64,000 nt of DNA from Isosphaera pallida ATCC 43644 (GTDB lineage Bacteria; Planctomycetota; Planctomycetia; Isosphaerales; Isosphaeraceae): positions 4,802,450 through 4,866,449 of the forward strand of contig NC_014962.1 of the NCBI RefSeq assembly GCF_000186345.1, written 5' to 3'. A program made the translations under genes and the position numbers. Under the pieces are notes generated by a model. It made no database searches, was not told where the DNA came from, and saw nothing but the letters and a program-made list of their open reading frames with translations. Positions 56,245 to 64,000 of the stretch are shown here, in pieces; position 1 is the stretch's first letter; every line of letters starts with the position of its first letter.

Positions 56245-57090
56245 TGCAATCCTAATAAGTCAATCGTCTATCACCAAGTCGCAAGCGAATCCTGCGCGGA
56301 CTCCCTGTTCGACCGGACACTCATGGAGATCTTCCAGTACAGGGGAACCCTCCGCCTATTCTATCAATACTGCGAAGACCTGCACGCCCAGGTCATGATC
56401 GATGCGCGGGCCGCGATGGTCGGCTCAGCCAACTTCACCAACAAGGGTCTGGTTGCGACGGGTCGAAGCCCGTTGCGTCTCGAAGCGGGTGGTTCCCATC
56501 CGTAAAGTCGAGCCCGGACCGAACCCGACCCCATCCCCGGCGGTCCCGACCAGCGAACATGAGATCAGAACCGAACTGATCCGACGACTGCGCAAGGTCC
56601 CCAGCCGTCGCTGGGTTGAGGAGTGGTTCGGGTTGGCGAAGGAGTTGATTGACAAACTGCACCTGGAAACGTCCAATCCGCGTCGGGTCGTATCGATGCC
56701 GCGGGGTGAATTGGGGCTCCACGTCACGGTGGGCCATCGTGATGTGCTGACGGCGTTTCGTATCTGTCGCGGTGGCTCGGCCTCTCAGGACACAAGCCCG
56801 ACCTGGGACGCTTCGAGCCCCGTTCTGGTGAGCGACCCGGTGAGCGACCCGACGAAGCGAGTCTCCCCTGGTGGGCAAGCTTTGCCACCGAGTCGCCTCG
56901 TTCCCTGTTCAAGCCGCGGAGGACGGCGTGGTTGGCGGCCTGTCGGGAGGAATGGGAACGGTTCGCCCTGTCGCCGTATGCCCGGTCGCACCCGCCCCTT
57001 GTTCAACGCGCGATCACCGATCGGCGCTGTCAACAGGAGCTGCTCGCCGCCGCGTGGCCGACGACCAACGACGAATCGACGAGGAGTTGG
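56245..57090 (+). pseudogene. Decayed region with phospholipase D-like remnant
   Basis: No intact gene in about 850 bases, yet coding-like text appears in several frames. Bases 56265-56460 read as the end of a PLD/HKD domain: DLHAQVMIDARAAMVGSANF, where the usual HxK has become HAQ (Lys lost). After a frame change, about 56560-56770 encode RTELIRRLRKVPSRRWVEEWF and a following helix; another frame change leads to about 56755-57092, with ACREEWERFALSPYARSHPP and a TGA near 57091. It is best read as one or two broken genes. The second protein is not recognised. Confidence 0.5.
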
Positions 57091-57092
57091 TC

Positions 57093-57121
57093 TTGAAGGT
57101 TGGGCGCGGTCTCCCTAGAAT
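57093..57121 (+). promoter_or_regulatory. Sigma-70-type promoter of the small basic protein gene
   Basis: TTGAAG (57093-57098), a 17-base spacer, TAGAAT (57116-57121), about 100 bases before ATG 57225. Strong by spacing and by recurrence of the same -10 element elsewhere in the window. Confidence 0.6.
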
Positions 57122-57224
57122 GATAGTCTTTCCCGGATCGAGCCGTTGGAAGAGCCGCCGGATCGGCGTGCCCAGTCCAGTCGCCTTGGGAACCTCATGT
57201 TGCTCGTTTTATCGGACTCCCGCG

Positions 57225-57425
57225 ATGTCGATCGACAAAAGTTTGCGCAAAGGTGGTGGTCTCGGCGGTCAGCGCAACGTCCTGAAGCGGGCCGAACGGA
57301 TGGCCCTGTTGCAGGAGGATGGACGCTGGACCGAAAACCACGGTCCCTACAACCTTCCCAAGACCAAGTATCGCAAGCTCAAACCCGGCCAATCTGGCCC
57401 CAAGCGTCCCGAATCGGCCTCGTGA
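57225..57425 (+). CDS. Small basic protein of the PVC superphylum family
   Basis: A 66-residue, Lys/Arg-rich soluble protein (MSIDKSLRKGGGLGGQRNVL, then RAERMALLQEDGRW and YNLPKTKYRKLKP). The start MSIDKSL, the NVLxRAERMALL core and the LPKTKYRK segment match the small basic protein family reported from Planctomycetes, Verrucomicrobia and Chlamydiae. The function is unknown; the charge and size suggest a ribosome- or nucleic-acid-associated role, which is inference. The long open frame upstream of ATG 57225 is not coding. A good promoter lies about 100 bases upstream. There is no clear Shine-Dalgarno sequence. Confidence 0.88.
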   Translation: MSIDKSLRKGGGLGGQRNVLKRAERMALLQEDGRWTENHGPYNLPKTKYRKLKPGQSGPKRPESAS

Positions 57426-57630
57426 AGCCTGGCGTTCCAGCTGGACAGCACGATGGATCGTCCTGTGGCGTGCTGGCTTCCCGACGTCCGGGAGCAACCG
57501 TGTCCCAACGAACCGGATCGCCCCGACCTCCCGCCCATGACGCGACGCGGTTAGAGACCATCAGACGAGGCGTCACGGGCTCGAGATCGGTCGCGTTCGA
57601 GACCGCGACGCTCGAGGTGCCCACCTTGCT

Positions 57631-58557
57631 ATGACTTGGACGCTCGGCTTGGTCAGTCTGGCGGTGGTCGCCGCGAGCCTTTTGGGCGGGTTCCTGCCTC
57701 TGCGCGCTCGGTTAACCCATACGCGCATGCAGCTGTATCTCTCCGTCTCGGCGGGGGTGATGCTGGGCGCCGCGTTCTTCCACATGATGCCCGAGGCGAT
57801 CGAGCAATCTGGGTCCGCACACATTCTCAACTGGTCGGCGTTTGGGTTGATCACCCTCTATCTGGTTGAGCGTTTCTTCGCCTCGCATCATCACGAGGTG
57901 GCCGAAACCCCGGAGTCGGCGACGCCCTCCTCCTGTTTCAACGAGCCGGACCATCGCCATCACGCCTCTGGGATTCAGCACGATCCGCCTACCCCAGCCG
58001 TGAGCTTGCACTGGGGGGCCGCCGCGATTGGGCTGACGATTCATTCGTTGACCGGCGGGGTCGCCCTGGCCAGCGCCTTTGTCATTGGCGAGCAGGCCGG
58101 AGGCGGGTTGGGGAATGTCTCTTCGGTCGCCTGGGGAGTGGCTCTGGCAACCCTTTTACATAAGCCGGCCGACTCGTTGACGATCGTGAGCCTGATGCTG
58201 CGGGGCGGCATGAAACCGCTCACTGCGCACCTGGTCAACTTGGTGTTCGCGTTGATGGTTCCCCTGGGGGTGCTGTTCTTCTTCACGGGAATCCAGTGGT
58301 GGGGCCAGGCCGCGGGCAACGGGCCGGCCGCGGCGGTGTTGGCCTTCTCCGCGGGCACCTTCCTCTGCATCGGCTTGAGCGACCTGTTGCCCGAACTCCG
58401 GTTTCATGACCACGACCGGATCAAAATCTCCGTCGCGCTGCTGGCGGGGTTCGGCCTGATGGCCCTGACCGTCCTCTTCCACCAGCACGGCTCGACCAAG
58501 CCCGCTGCTCCAAGCGTCGTGAACTCGGATGCTGGCCACGCCGGACATACTCACTGA
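57631..58557 (+). CDS. ZIP-family metal transporter
   Basis: A 308-residue membrane protein with about eight helices. The ZIP signature region is visible: GLTIHSLTGGVALASAF (helix 4, with a His metal ligand) and ATLLHKPADSLTIVSL (helix 5, with His, Lys and Pro). The loop between helices 3 and 4 is His-rich (HHHE, HRHHASG), and the C-terminus ends HAGHTH, both typical metal-binding stretches. Likely imports zinc or another divalent metal. GAGG lies about 14 bases before ATG 57631, rather far. No Fur/Zur-type gene is adjacent. Confidence 0.9.
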   Translation: MTWTLGLVSLAVVAASLLGGFLPLRARLTHTRMQLYLSVSAGVMLGAAFFHMMPEAIEQSGSAHILNWSAFGLITLYLVERFFASHHHEVAETPESATPSSCFNEPDHRHHASGIQHDPPTPAVSLHWGAAAIGLTIHSLTGGVALASAFVIGEQAGGGLGNVSSVAWGVALATLLHKPADSLTIVSLMLRGGMKPLTAHLVNLVFALMVPLGVLFFFTGIQWWGQAAGNGPAAAVLAFSAGTFLCIGLSDLLPELRFHDHDRIKISVALLAGFGLMALTVLFHQHGSTKPAAPSVVNSDAGHAGHTH

Positions 58558-58714
58558 GTCCGTCGAGCGAGTAGGATGCACGCCGGGCGAAAACAATCCC
58601 CCGTTGGACCGGCACAAGGGCTTGGACAAGGGATTACCGATGACCGGCGGCGCGACATTTCCATCGCCGCCGGGGGGAACAACGCGCTCACCTCGCCCCG
58701 GAAGGGTCGTGTTT

Positions 58715-59842
58715 ATGCACATCTCCGAGTTCGACTTTGAGCTGCCGCCCGACCGCATTGCGCAATATCCCGCGGAACGTCGCGACCACGCGCGGTTGAT
58801 GGTGGTGGATCGTCGCGCCGGCACCATGACACACCATCGCTTTTACGAATTGCCAGACTTGTTGACGTCGGGCGATCTGCTGGTCCGCAATACCTCCAAG
58901 GTGGTCCCAGCCCGTTTGCTGGGTCGTCGGGAGGCGACTGGCGGGCGTTGGGAAGGGTTGTTTGTACGTGCCGAGGTCGATGCATCCGGCCTGGTTTGGG
59001 AGTTGTTGGCTCAAACCCGAGGCCACCCCCGTCCCGGCGAGTGGATCGTCATCAACCGCCGGTCCGATCTCGAACTCCCCACCGGGTCAACCGACCACGA
59101 ACATGAGGGGTTGCGACTCCAACTAGTCGGACGCGGCCCAGGGGGAACCTGGAAAGCCCGTCTCCATCTGCCCGACGGTCCAGCGACCGATCCCGACTCG
59201 GTCTGGACCCTTTTGGAACGGTTCGGCGAGGTTCCCCTCCCCCCCTACATTCGTCATGGACGCGAGGGAACCGGCGACCGCGACCGTTATCAAACCACCT
59301 ACGCCCAAACCCCAGGTTCGGTGGCCGCGCCGACGGCCGGATTGCATTTCACCCCCGAACTCTTCGAGACCCTGGAGCGTCGCGGGGTGGGAGTCGCCGA
59401 TCTCACCTTGCATGTGGGGATTGGCACCTTTCGTCCGTTGAATGTCGAAACAATCGAAGCGCATCACATGCACGCCGAAACGGCCCACCTGCCGTTGGCG
59501 ACAGCTCGGCGGCTCAACGAGTGTCGCGCTCGAGGCGGACGGATCGTCGCGGTAGGCACCACCAGCGCCCGCACTCTGGAACACGTGGCTCACCAGGTCG
59601 TCACCAAGACCGGGACGGTTGGCTTCGAATCCTTTGAGGGAGACGTGGATCTCTATATCAAGCCCGGCCACGAATTCTTGGGATTAGATGCCCTCATCAC
59701 TAACTTCCACCTGCCGCGTAGCAGTCTCATCGTGCTGGTGTCAGCCCTGGCGGGAGTGGAATTGATCCGGGACGCTTACCGGGTGGCGATCGCCGAGGGG
59801 TATCGATTCTACTCCTATGGCGACGCGATGTTCATTCGTTGA
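58715..59842 (+). CDS. queA: S-adenosylmethionine:tRNA ribosyltransferase-isomerase
   Basis: A 375-residue enzyme. MHISEFDFELPPDRIAQYP at the start and later YQTTYAQTPGSVAAPTAGLH, HVGIGTFRPL, GTTSARTLE and TNFHLPRSSLIVLVSAL are diagnostic of QueA. It transfers the ribosyl part of SAM to the 7-aminomethyl-7-deazaguanine base in tRNA, making epoxyqueuosine; QueG (39153-40328) does the next step. ATG 58715 has GGAAGGG eight bases upstream; the longer upstream frame is not used. The last 11 bases overlap the 3' end of uvrA on the other strand. Confidence 0.96.
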   Translation: MHISEFDFELPPDRIAQYPAERRDHARLMVVDRRAGTMTHHRFYELPDLLTSGDLLVRNTSKVVPARLLGRREATGGRWEGLFVRAEVDASGLVWELLAQTRGHPRPGEWIVINRRSDLELPTGSTDHEHEGLRLQLVGRGPGGTWKARLHLPDGPATDPDSVWTLLERFGEVPLPPYIRHGREGTGDRDRYQTTYAQTPGSVAAPTAGLHFTPELFETLERRGVGVADLTLHVGIGTFRPLNVETIEAHHMHAETAHLPLATARRLNECRARGGRIVAVGTTSARTLEHVAHQVVTKTGTVGFESFEGDVDLYIKPGHEFLGLDALITNFHLPRSSLIVLVSALAGVELIRDAYRVAIAEGYRFYSYGDAMFIR

Positions 59843-62800
59843 CGACATGCTTTCTGGTCATGCCAGCGCGATCGGTTCGAACGGTTCGACCTTGAGCGTG
59901 GGTCGGGGACTCCTCAATGGAGGCCGCGTCAGCCTGGTCCGGCACCACCATGTCGGCGATCATCCGGGCCATGGCCTTCATCATAAAACTCGAATCCTGT
60001 CGAGCGTTTTGGATATACGCTCGGGTCGCCTCGGACAGAAACCGGCGGAATGCCTCGGTTCGAACGTCGGCGGCCGAGTGGATTAAGATCGTGATCTCCC
60101 AGGCGGCAGGTGAAGGTTGAGTTATACTGATTCGTTCTGAATCGCATAGCACGGGCGGTCGATGTTCGGCGAAGGGAACTAGGTTGAGGTCTCGGGTCAG
60201 CTTGGCAAGATCGACGCCGCGTTTGGGCACGGTGAACTTGAGGGTCAGCACCCATTCGTGACCGGTCAGAGCACGGAGGAAGCCGCCGATGCGGACCACT
60301 GCGCGTTCGGCCCAATCGGTGGGTGGCAACTGGCCGCGCCCCAGGTCTTCGATGGCGTCCACCACCTCGGCCAAAGCCGCTCCCTCCCAACGAGGAGGAC
60401 GACCGGTGCGACCAACCCGATCGACCGTGTGCCAGCGTCGGCCGTCGAGTTCCCAAGGCGGGCGGGTTTGGCCAAGCTGAGCCTCTAGCGCCGCCTGCTC
60501 TCGACGCATTCGAGCCTGTTCCTCCAAACGGTTGCGGGCTTCGGCCTTCGGGTCGAACACCGGGCGTTCGGCGTGGGGCGATTCGCTCAGAGCCTTGGCC
60601 AGGAACAAGCCGGTGCGGCTGGCCTTGACTCGGGCGACCGCCTCGGGCGGTCCCTCGGCCACGATTGAACCGCCACGCTCGCCCGCCTCCGGCCCCAGGT
60701 CGATGATCCAGTCGGCGGTTTTGATCACGTCGAGGTTGTGTTCGATCACCACCACGGTGTTGCCCAGATCAGCCAGGCGATGCAACACCACGAGGAGTTT
60801 GCGCACGTCGTCGAAATGCAGGCCGGTGGTCGGTTCGTCCAAAATGTAAAGGGTTTTGCCGGTGTCGGGGCGGGACAACTCGGCGGCCAGTTTGATCCGT
60901 TGAGCCTCGCCGCCGGAAAGGGTCGTGGCCGACTGGCCCAGACGCAGGTAACCCAACCCCACGTCCGAAAGCGTCTTGAGAATGCGCTTGAGCCGGGGCA
61001 CCGCGTCGAACCACTCCAACGCCTCGTCCACGGTCATCTCCAACACGTCGGCGATGGTCTTGCCCCGGAAGGTCACCTTGAGGGTCTCGGCGGTGTAACG
61101 CTTGCCGTTGCAACGTTCGCAATCGACCCAGACATCAGGCAAAAAGTGCATCTCGATCTTAAGCCGCCCGGCCCCCTCGCATGCCTCGCAGCGCCCCCCG
61201 GCCTGGTTGAAGCTGAAGCGACGCGCGGTGTAGCCCCGCGCCCGGGCCAGCGGCGTCTTGGCGAAAACCTCGCGGATCAGGTCGAACGCCCCAGTGTAGG
61301 TTGCCGCGTTGGAGGTGGGCGTGAACCCAATTGGGGTTTGATCGACGCTGATAACTTTGTTGAGATGCTCCAGACCATCGATCCGCTCGTGAAGTCCGGG
61401 AGTTGGTTTGGCACGGTGGAGATGGCGGGCGGCCCCCTTCCACAACACCTCCTCGACCAGCGAACTTTTGCCCGAGCCGGAGACCCCGGTGACCACCGTG
61501 ACCACTCCCAGAGGAATGCGCACGTCGATGTCTTTGAGATTCTGATGGCGCACGCCGCGCAGCACGAGTTCCGGGGTTTGCCCAGGCGCAGCAGGTCGGC
61601 GGTTGGTGGGGACGGGAATCGCCTTGCGGCCCGCTAGGTAGTCGCCGGTGGGCGAGCCTTTGACCCGGCTGACCGAAGTGGGCGTTCCCGAAGCGACGAT
61701 GTGGCCGCCCTGTTGACCCGATCCAGGGCCAAAGTCAAACAAATGATCGGCTGATTGAATGATTTCTTTGTCATGTTCAACCACGACTAGGGTGTTACCC
61801 AGGTCGCGCAGGCGTTTGAGCGCCCCGAGCAGCCGGGCGTTGTCGCGGGGGTGCAGGCCGATCGTTGGCTCGTCCAGCACGTAAAGCACTCCGGTCAGTC
61901 CGCTGCCGATCTGCGAGGCTAAGCGGATGCGTTGAGCTTCGCCGCCGGAGAGGGTGGGGGTGGGCCGGGAGAGGGTCAAGTAGTCCAGACCGACCTCGAC
62001 AAGGAAGCCGACCCGGTCTCGGATCTCGCGGATGAGGTCGCCGGCGATCTTCTTGGCCTCCCGATCCGGCTTGTATCCCTTGACGAACTTGAGCAACTCG
62101 CTCAGAGGAAGGTTGCAAATGGCTTCCAGAGTCATTCCCTCGAAGCGAACCGCCGCCGCGTCGTCGCGCAGGCGTCCGCCCATGCAGCTTGCGCACAAGA
62201 CTTCGTCCACGAGGCCCTGCAATCGCCAGCGGTAGAAAAACGAGGTCCGCCCGGCCTGCTCGATTGCTGGGAAGAGTCCTTTGAACTGGAAGGCGAACCC
62301 TGGTTCAGGGGTGCCGTCGGGACCGTTTCCGGCGGGCACTTCGCGCCACTGGTCCGAGCCGTGCAGCAGCAGACGCCGCTGTGCCTCGCGGAGACGATTG
62401 ATTGGAACATCCAAATCGAGTCCCGAGTGTTCCAGCATCCGATCAAACAACCGGTTGGTTCCAGGTGCCGGCCAGCAGCGTACCGCGCCGCCGCGGATGG
62501 TCTTGCGGTCGTCGGGTACCAGGGTTTCCAGACTCGCTCCCTTCTGAACTCCCAGCCCCTGGCAGGCCGGACACCAGCCCAGCGGGCTGTTGAACGAGAA
62601 GTGGTGGGGTGTCAATTCCTCGAAGCCGCGTCCGCAGCTGGGACAGGTCCGATGCAGGCTGAACGACTCGACTTCGACCGCGACGGGTCGTTGTTCCCGC
62701 GTTCGTCCTGTCTCACTTGGCCGATCGCCGTCGGACACTTCGCGGGCCACCCTCACCACCCCTTTGCCCAAATCAAGCGCGGCCTCGACCGAGTCAGCCA

Positions 62801-64000
62801 GACGGCTTCGACTCTTGGGGGAGGCAATCACCCGATCGACCACGACCTCTAGCTCGTAACGCCGTTGATCCGACAGACTGGGCGGTTCCTCAAGGGGACA
62901 AACCACTCCGTCGATCCGCACCCGAGCAAACCCCGCCGCCCGCAGACGGTCCCACACCTCCTCCAACCTTTCGCCGTCCCGACGCTCAATCGGGGCCAGC
63001 AAAAGCAGGCGGCAGCCAGAGTAACGCGCCAGAATCTGGTCGATCACCTCGTCGGCTGTCTGGGTGCCGACCGGCACGGCGCACTTGGGGCAGTGGGGCA
63101 CCCCTAGGCGGGCATAAAGAATCCGAAGATAATCATAAATCTCGGTGACGGTACCGACTGTGGACCGAGGCGATTTGCTCGTGGTTTTCTGTTCGATGGA
63201 AATGGCGGGCGAGAGGCCGCTGATCCGTTCCACTCGCGGCTTTTGCAGTGGGGCTAGGAACTGACGGGCGTAGCTGGAGAGGCTTTCGACGTAGCGCCGC
63301 TGGCCTTCGGCGTACAAGGTGTCGATCGCCAGCGAGCTTTTGCCCGACCCGCTGGGACCGCTGCACACGGTCAGCGAGTCACGGGGAATGAAGGCGTTGA
63401 CGTGCTTGAGGTTGTGTTGTTCTGCGCCTTCGATGACGATGCCGCGGGTCGCGTCGGGCGTCGCGTCGCGTTGGGTTCGGCGCGACGTTGGGGCTGGGGA
63501 GGAACCGGAACCGCCCCGAGCGGCTTGCGTCGGACTGAGCGCCGCGGTTCGTTTGATCGCGTCGCGTCCTCGGGAGGTCTGCGAAGGCGACGAATCCGAA
63601 TTCGGACTCGTTGAAGGAGTCATGGAGCGGATGGCGGCCCGTTCCCACAGACGTTTGAGGGCACGCCCGGTATGGCTGGCGGGATGGTCGGCCACAGTCT
63701 CCGGAGGGCCGACGGCGACGACCCGGCCGCCTCCCGAGCCGCCTTCAGGGCCCAGGTCGATGATCCAGTCGGCGGTTTTGATCACGTCGAGGTTGTGTTC
63801 GATGACCACCACGGTGTTGCCGCGATCTACCAGGTCGTGCAACACGTTCAAAAGTCGGTGGACATCCTCGAAGTGCAACCCGGTGGTTGGTTCGTCCAGA
63901 ATGTAGAGGGTTCGTCCGGTGGCCTTGCGGGCCAGTTCGCGGGCCAGCTTGATCCGCTGGGCTTCGCCGCCGGAGAGGGTGGGCGAGGGCTGGCCGAGCT
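59832..64000 (-). CDS. uvrA: Double-length UvrA (tandem UvrA fusion), 5' part outside the window
   Basis: The frame is open from the stop at 59832 to the window edge (about 1388 residues visible, more beyond). In reading order: the end of a first UvrA copy (LSGGEAQRIKLA, ILDEPTTGLHF, then VVVIEHNLDVIKTADW); a linker of about 60 residues rich in Ser, Thr, Pro and Arg; a complete second UvrA with Walker A GPSGSGKSS, CPKC, the UvrB-binding region, CPSC and CPAC, LSGGEAQRIRLAS, a second Walker A GVSGSGKSS, CEAC and CERC, LSGGEAQRIKLAA and ILDEPTTGLHF; and a final region of about 247 residues (60575-59832) that is not part of normal UvrA. UvrA finds bulky DNA damage for UvrBC. In a fusion the two copies could act as a built-in dimer. 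Confidence 0.93.
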   Translation of the reverse strand, partial: LGQPSPTLSGGEAQRIKLARELARKATGRTLYILDEPTTGLHFEDVHRLLNVLHDLVDRGNTVVVIEHNLDVIKTADWIIDLGPEGGSGGGRVVAVGPPETVADHPASHTGRALKRLWERAAIRSMTPSTSPNSDSSPSQTSRGRDAIKRTAALSPTQAARGGSGSSPAPTSRRTQRDATPDATRGIVIEGAEQHNLKHVNAFIPRDSLTVCSGPSGSGKSSLAIDTLYAEGQRRYVESLSSYARQFLAPLQKPRVERISGLSPAISIEQKTTSKSPRSTVGTVTEIYDYLRILYARLGVPHCPKCAVPVGTQTADEVIDQILARYSGCRLLLLAPIERRDGERLEEVWDRLRAAGFARVRIDGVVCPLEEPPSLSDQRRYELEVVVDRVIASPKSRSRLADSVEAALDLGKGVVRVAREVSDGDRPSETGRTREQRPVAVEVESFSLHRTCPSCGRGFEELTPHHFSFNSPLGWCPACQGLGVQKGASLETLVPDDRKTIRGGAVRCWPAPGTNRLFDRMLEHSGLDLDVPINRLREAQRRLLLHGSDQWREVPAGNGPDGTPEPGFAFQFKGLFPAIEQAGRTSFFYRWRLQGLVDEVLCASCMGGRLRDDAAAVRFEGMTLEAICNLPLSELLKFVKGYKPDREAKKIAGDLIREIRDRVGFLVEVGLDYLTLSRPTPTLSGGEAQRIRLASQIGSGLTGVLYVLDEPTIGLHPRDNARLLGALKRLRDLGNTLVVVEHDKEIIQSADHLFDFGPGSGQQGGHIVASGTPTSVSRVKGSPTGDYLAGRKAIPVPTNRRPAAPGQTPELVLRGVRHQNLKDIDVRIPLGVVTVVTGVSGSGKSSLVEEVLWKGAARHLHRAKPTPGLHERIDGLEHLNKVISVDQTPIGFTPTSNAATYTGAFDLIREVFAKTPLARARGYTARRFSFNQAGGRCEACEGAGRLKIEMHFLPDVWVDCERCNGKRYTAETLKVTFRGKTIADVLEMTVDEALEWFDAVPRLKRILKTLSDVGLGYLRLGQSATTLSGGEAQRIKLAAELSRPDTGKTLYILDEPTTGLHFDDVRKLLVVLHRLADLGNTVVVIEHNLDVIKTADWIIDLGPEAGERGGSIVAEGPPEAVARVKASRTGLFLAKALSESPHAERPVFDPKAEARNRLEEQARMRREQAALEAQLGQTRPPWELDGRRWHTVDRVGRTGRPPRWEGAALAEVVDAIEDLGRGQLPPTDWAERAVVRIGGFLRALTGHEWVLTLKFTVPKRGVDLAKLTRDLNLVPFAEHRPPVLCDSERISITQPSPAAWEITILIHSAADVRTEAFRRFLSEATRAYIQNARQDSSFMMKAMARMIADMVVPDQADAASIEESPTHAQGRTVRTDRAGMTRKHVVNE
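60694..60764. repeat. Internal uvrA DNA repeat, second-copy side
   Basis: These 71 bases match 63751-63821 at 70 positions; the one difference is 60747 (C) versus 63804 (G). They encode the same stretch near the last Walker B in each UvrA copy. Confidence 0.8.
63751..63821. repeat. Internal uvrA DNA repeat, first-copy side
   Basis: Partner of 60694-60764 at an offset of 3057 bases, same orientation. See that entry. Confidence 0.8.

Overview
The window reads as chromosomal DNA of a planctomycete, most likely of the Isosphaera/Singulisphaera type (family-level guess, not proven). Reasons: high G+C; a 66-residue small basic protein of a family I know only from the Planctomycetes-Verrucomicrobia-Chlamydiae group (57225-57425); a PEP-CTERM exported protein; a divergent ECF sigma factor; DUF3568-like and HEAT-repeat lipoproteins; a transmembrane Ser/Thr kinase; large TPR proteins; and many single-gene transcription units with no dense operons. 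No rRNA, CRISPR array, transposase or phage module was seen. One tRNA gene, Glu(CTC), is present.

Layout. 1-6.6 kb: 3' part of a hybrid histidine kinase, a purine-type permease, a C-terminal-heme cytochrome, a lipoate ligase, and a membrane-anchored RING-like zinc protein. 7-12.2 kb: DMT exporter, a membrane protein coupled to an alpha/beta hydrolase, tRNA-Glu, pyruvoyl arginine decarboxylase. 12.6-20.2 kb: RecQ helicase, an AT-richer DNA methyltransferase island, photolyase, PEP-CTERM protein. 20.3-26.6 kb: M14 peptidase, then tatC with a CobA-HemD fusion. 26.6-31.6 kb (minus): HAD phosphatase and a ribose-type ABC importer. 31.8-34.1 kb (minus): FkbM methyltransferase and GT4 glycosyltransferase. 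34.4-43.8 kb: secreted glycosylasparaginase, HEAT lipoprotein, MutS2 without Smr, metF-queG, TetR regulator, DUF3568 lipoprotein. 44.2-54.9 kb: kinase, two exported TPR proteins, ceramidase-like enzyme, ECF sigma factor, and a membrane-anchored beta-repeat protein. 55.1-64 kb: purM, a decayed stretch with a phospholipase D remnant, small basic protein, ZIP transporter, queA, and the 3' part of a double-length uvrA running off the window edge.

How genes connect. DNA repair is strongly represented (RecQ, photolyase, MutS2, double UvrA). Two steps of queuosine tRNA modification are present but unlinked (queG at 39-40 kb, queA at 58.7 kb). The sugar importer genes overlap or lie close together in SBP-ATPase-permease order, with a periplasmic-type phosphatase gene downstream. 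Many products carry export signals (Tat, lipoprotein, PEP-CTERM), and tatC is here too.

Most unusual items: a UvrA-UvrA fusion with an internal 71-base DNA repeat and an extra C-terminal domain of about 247 residues; two covarying hairpins between 52.8 and 52.94 kb; a RING-like zinc protein with an N-terminal membrane anchor; and short tandem repeats directly upstream of two genes. I did not find a clear multi-gene system that is obviously new. The double UvrA with its unnamed C-terminal domain is the best candidate. All family calls come from reading motifs by eye, with no database search.
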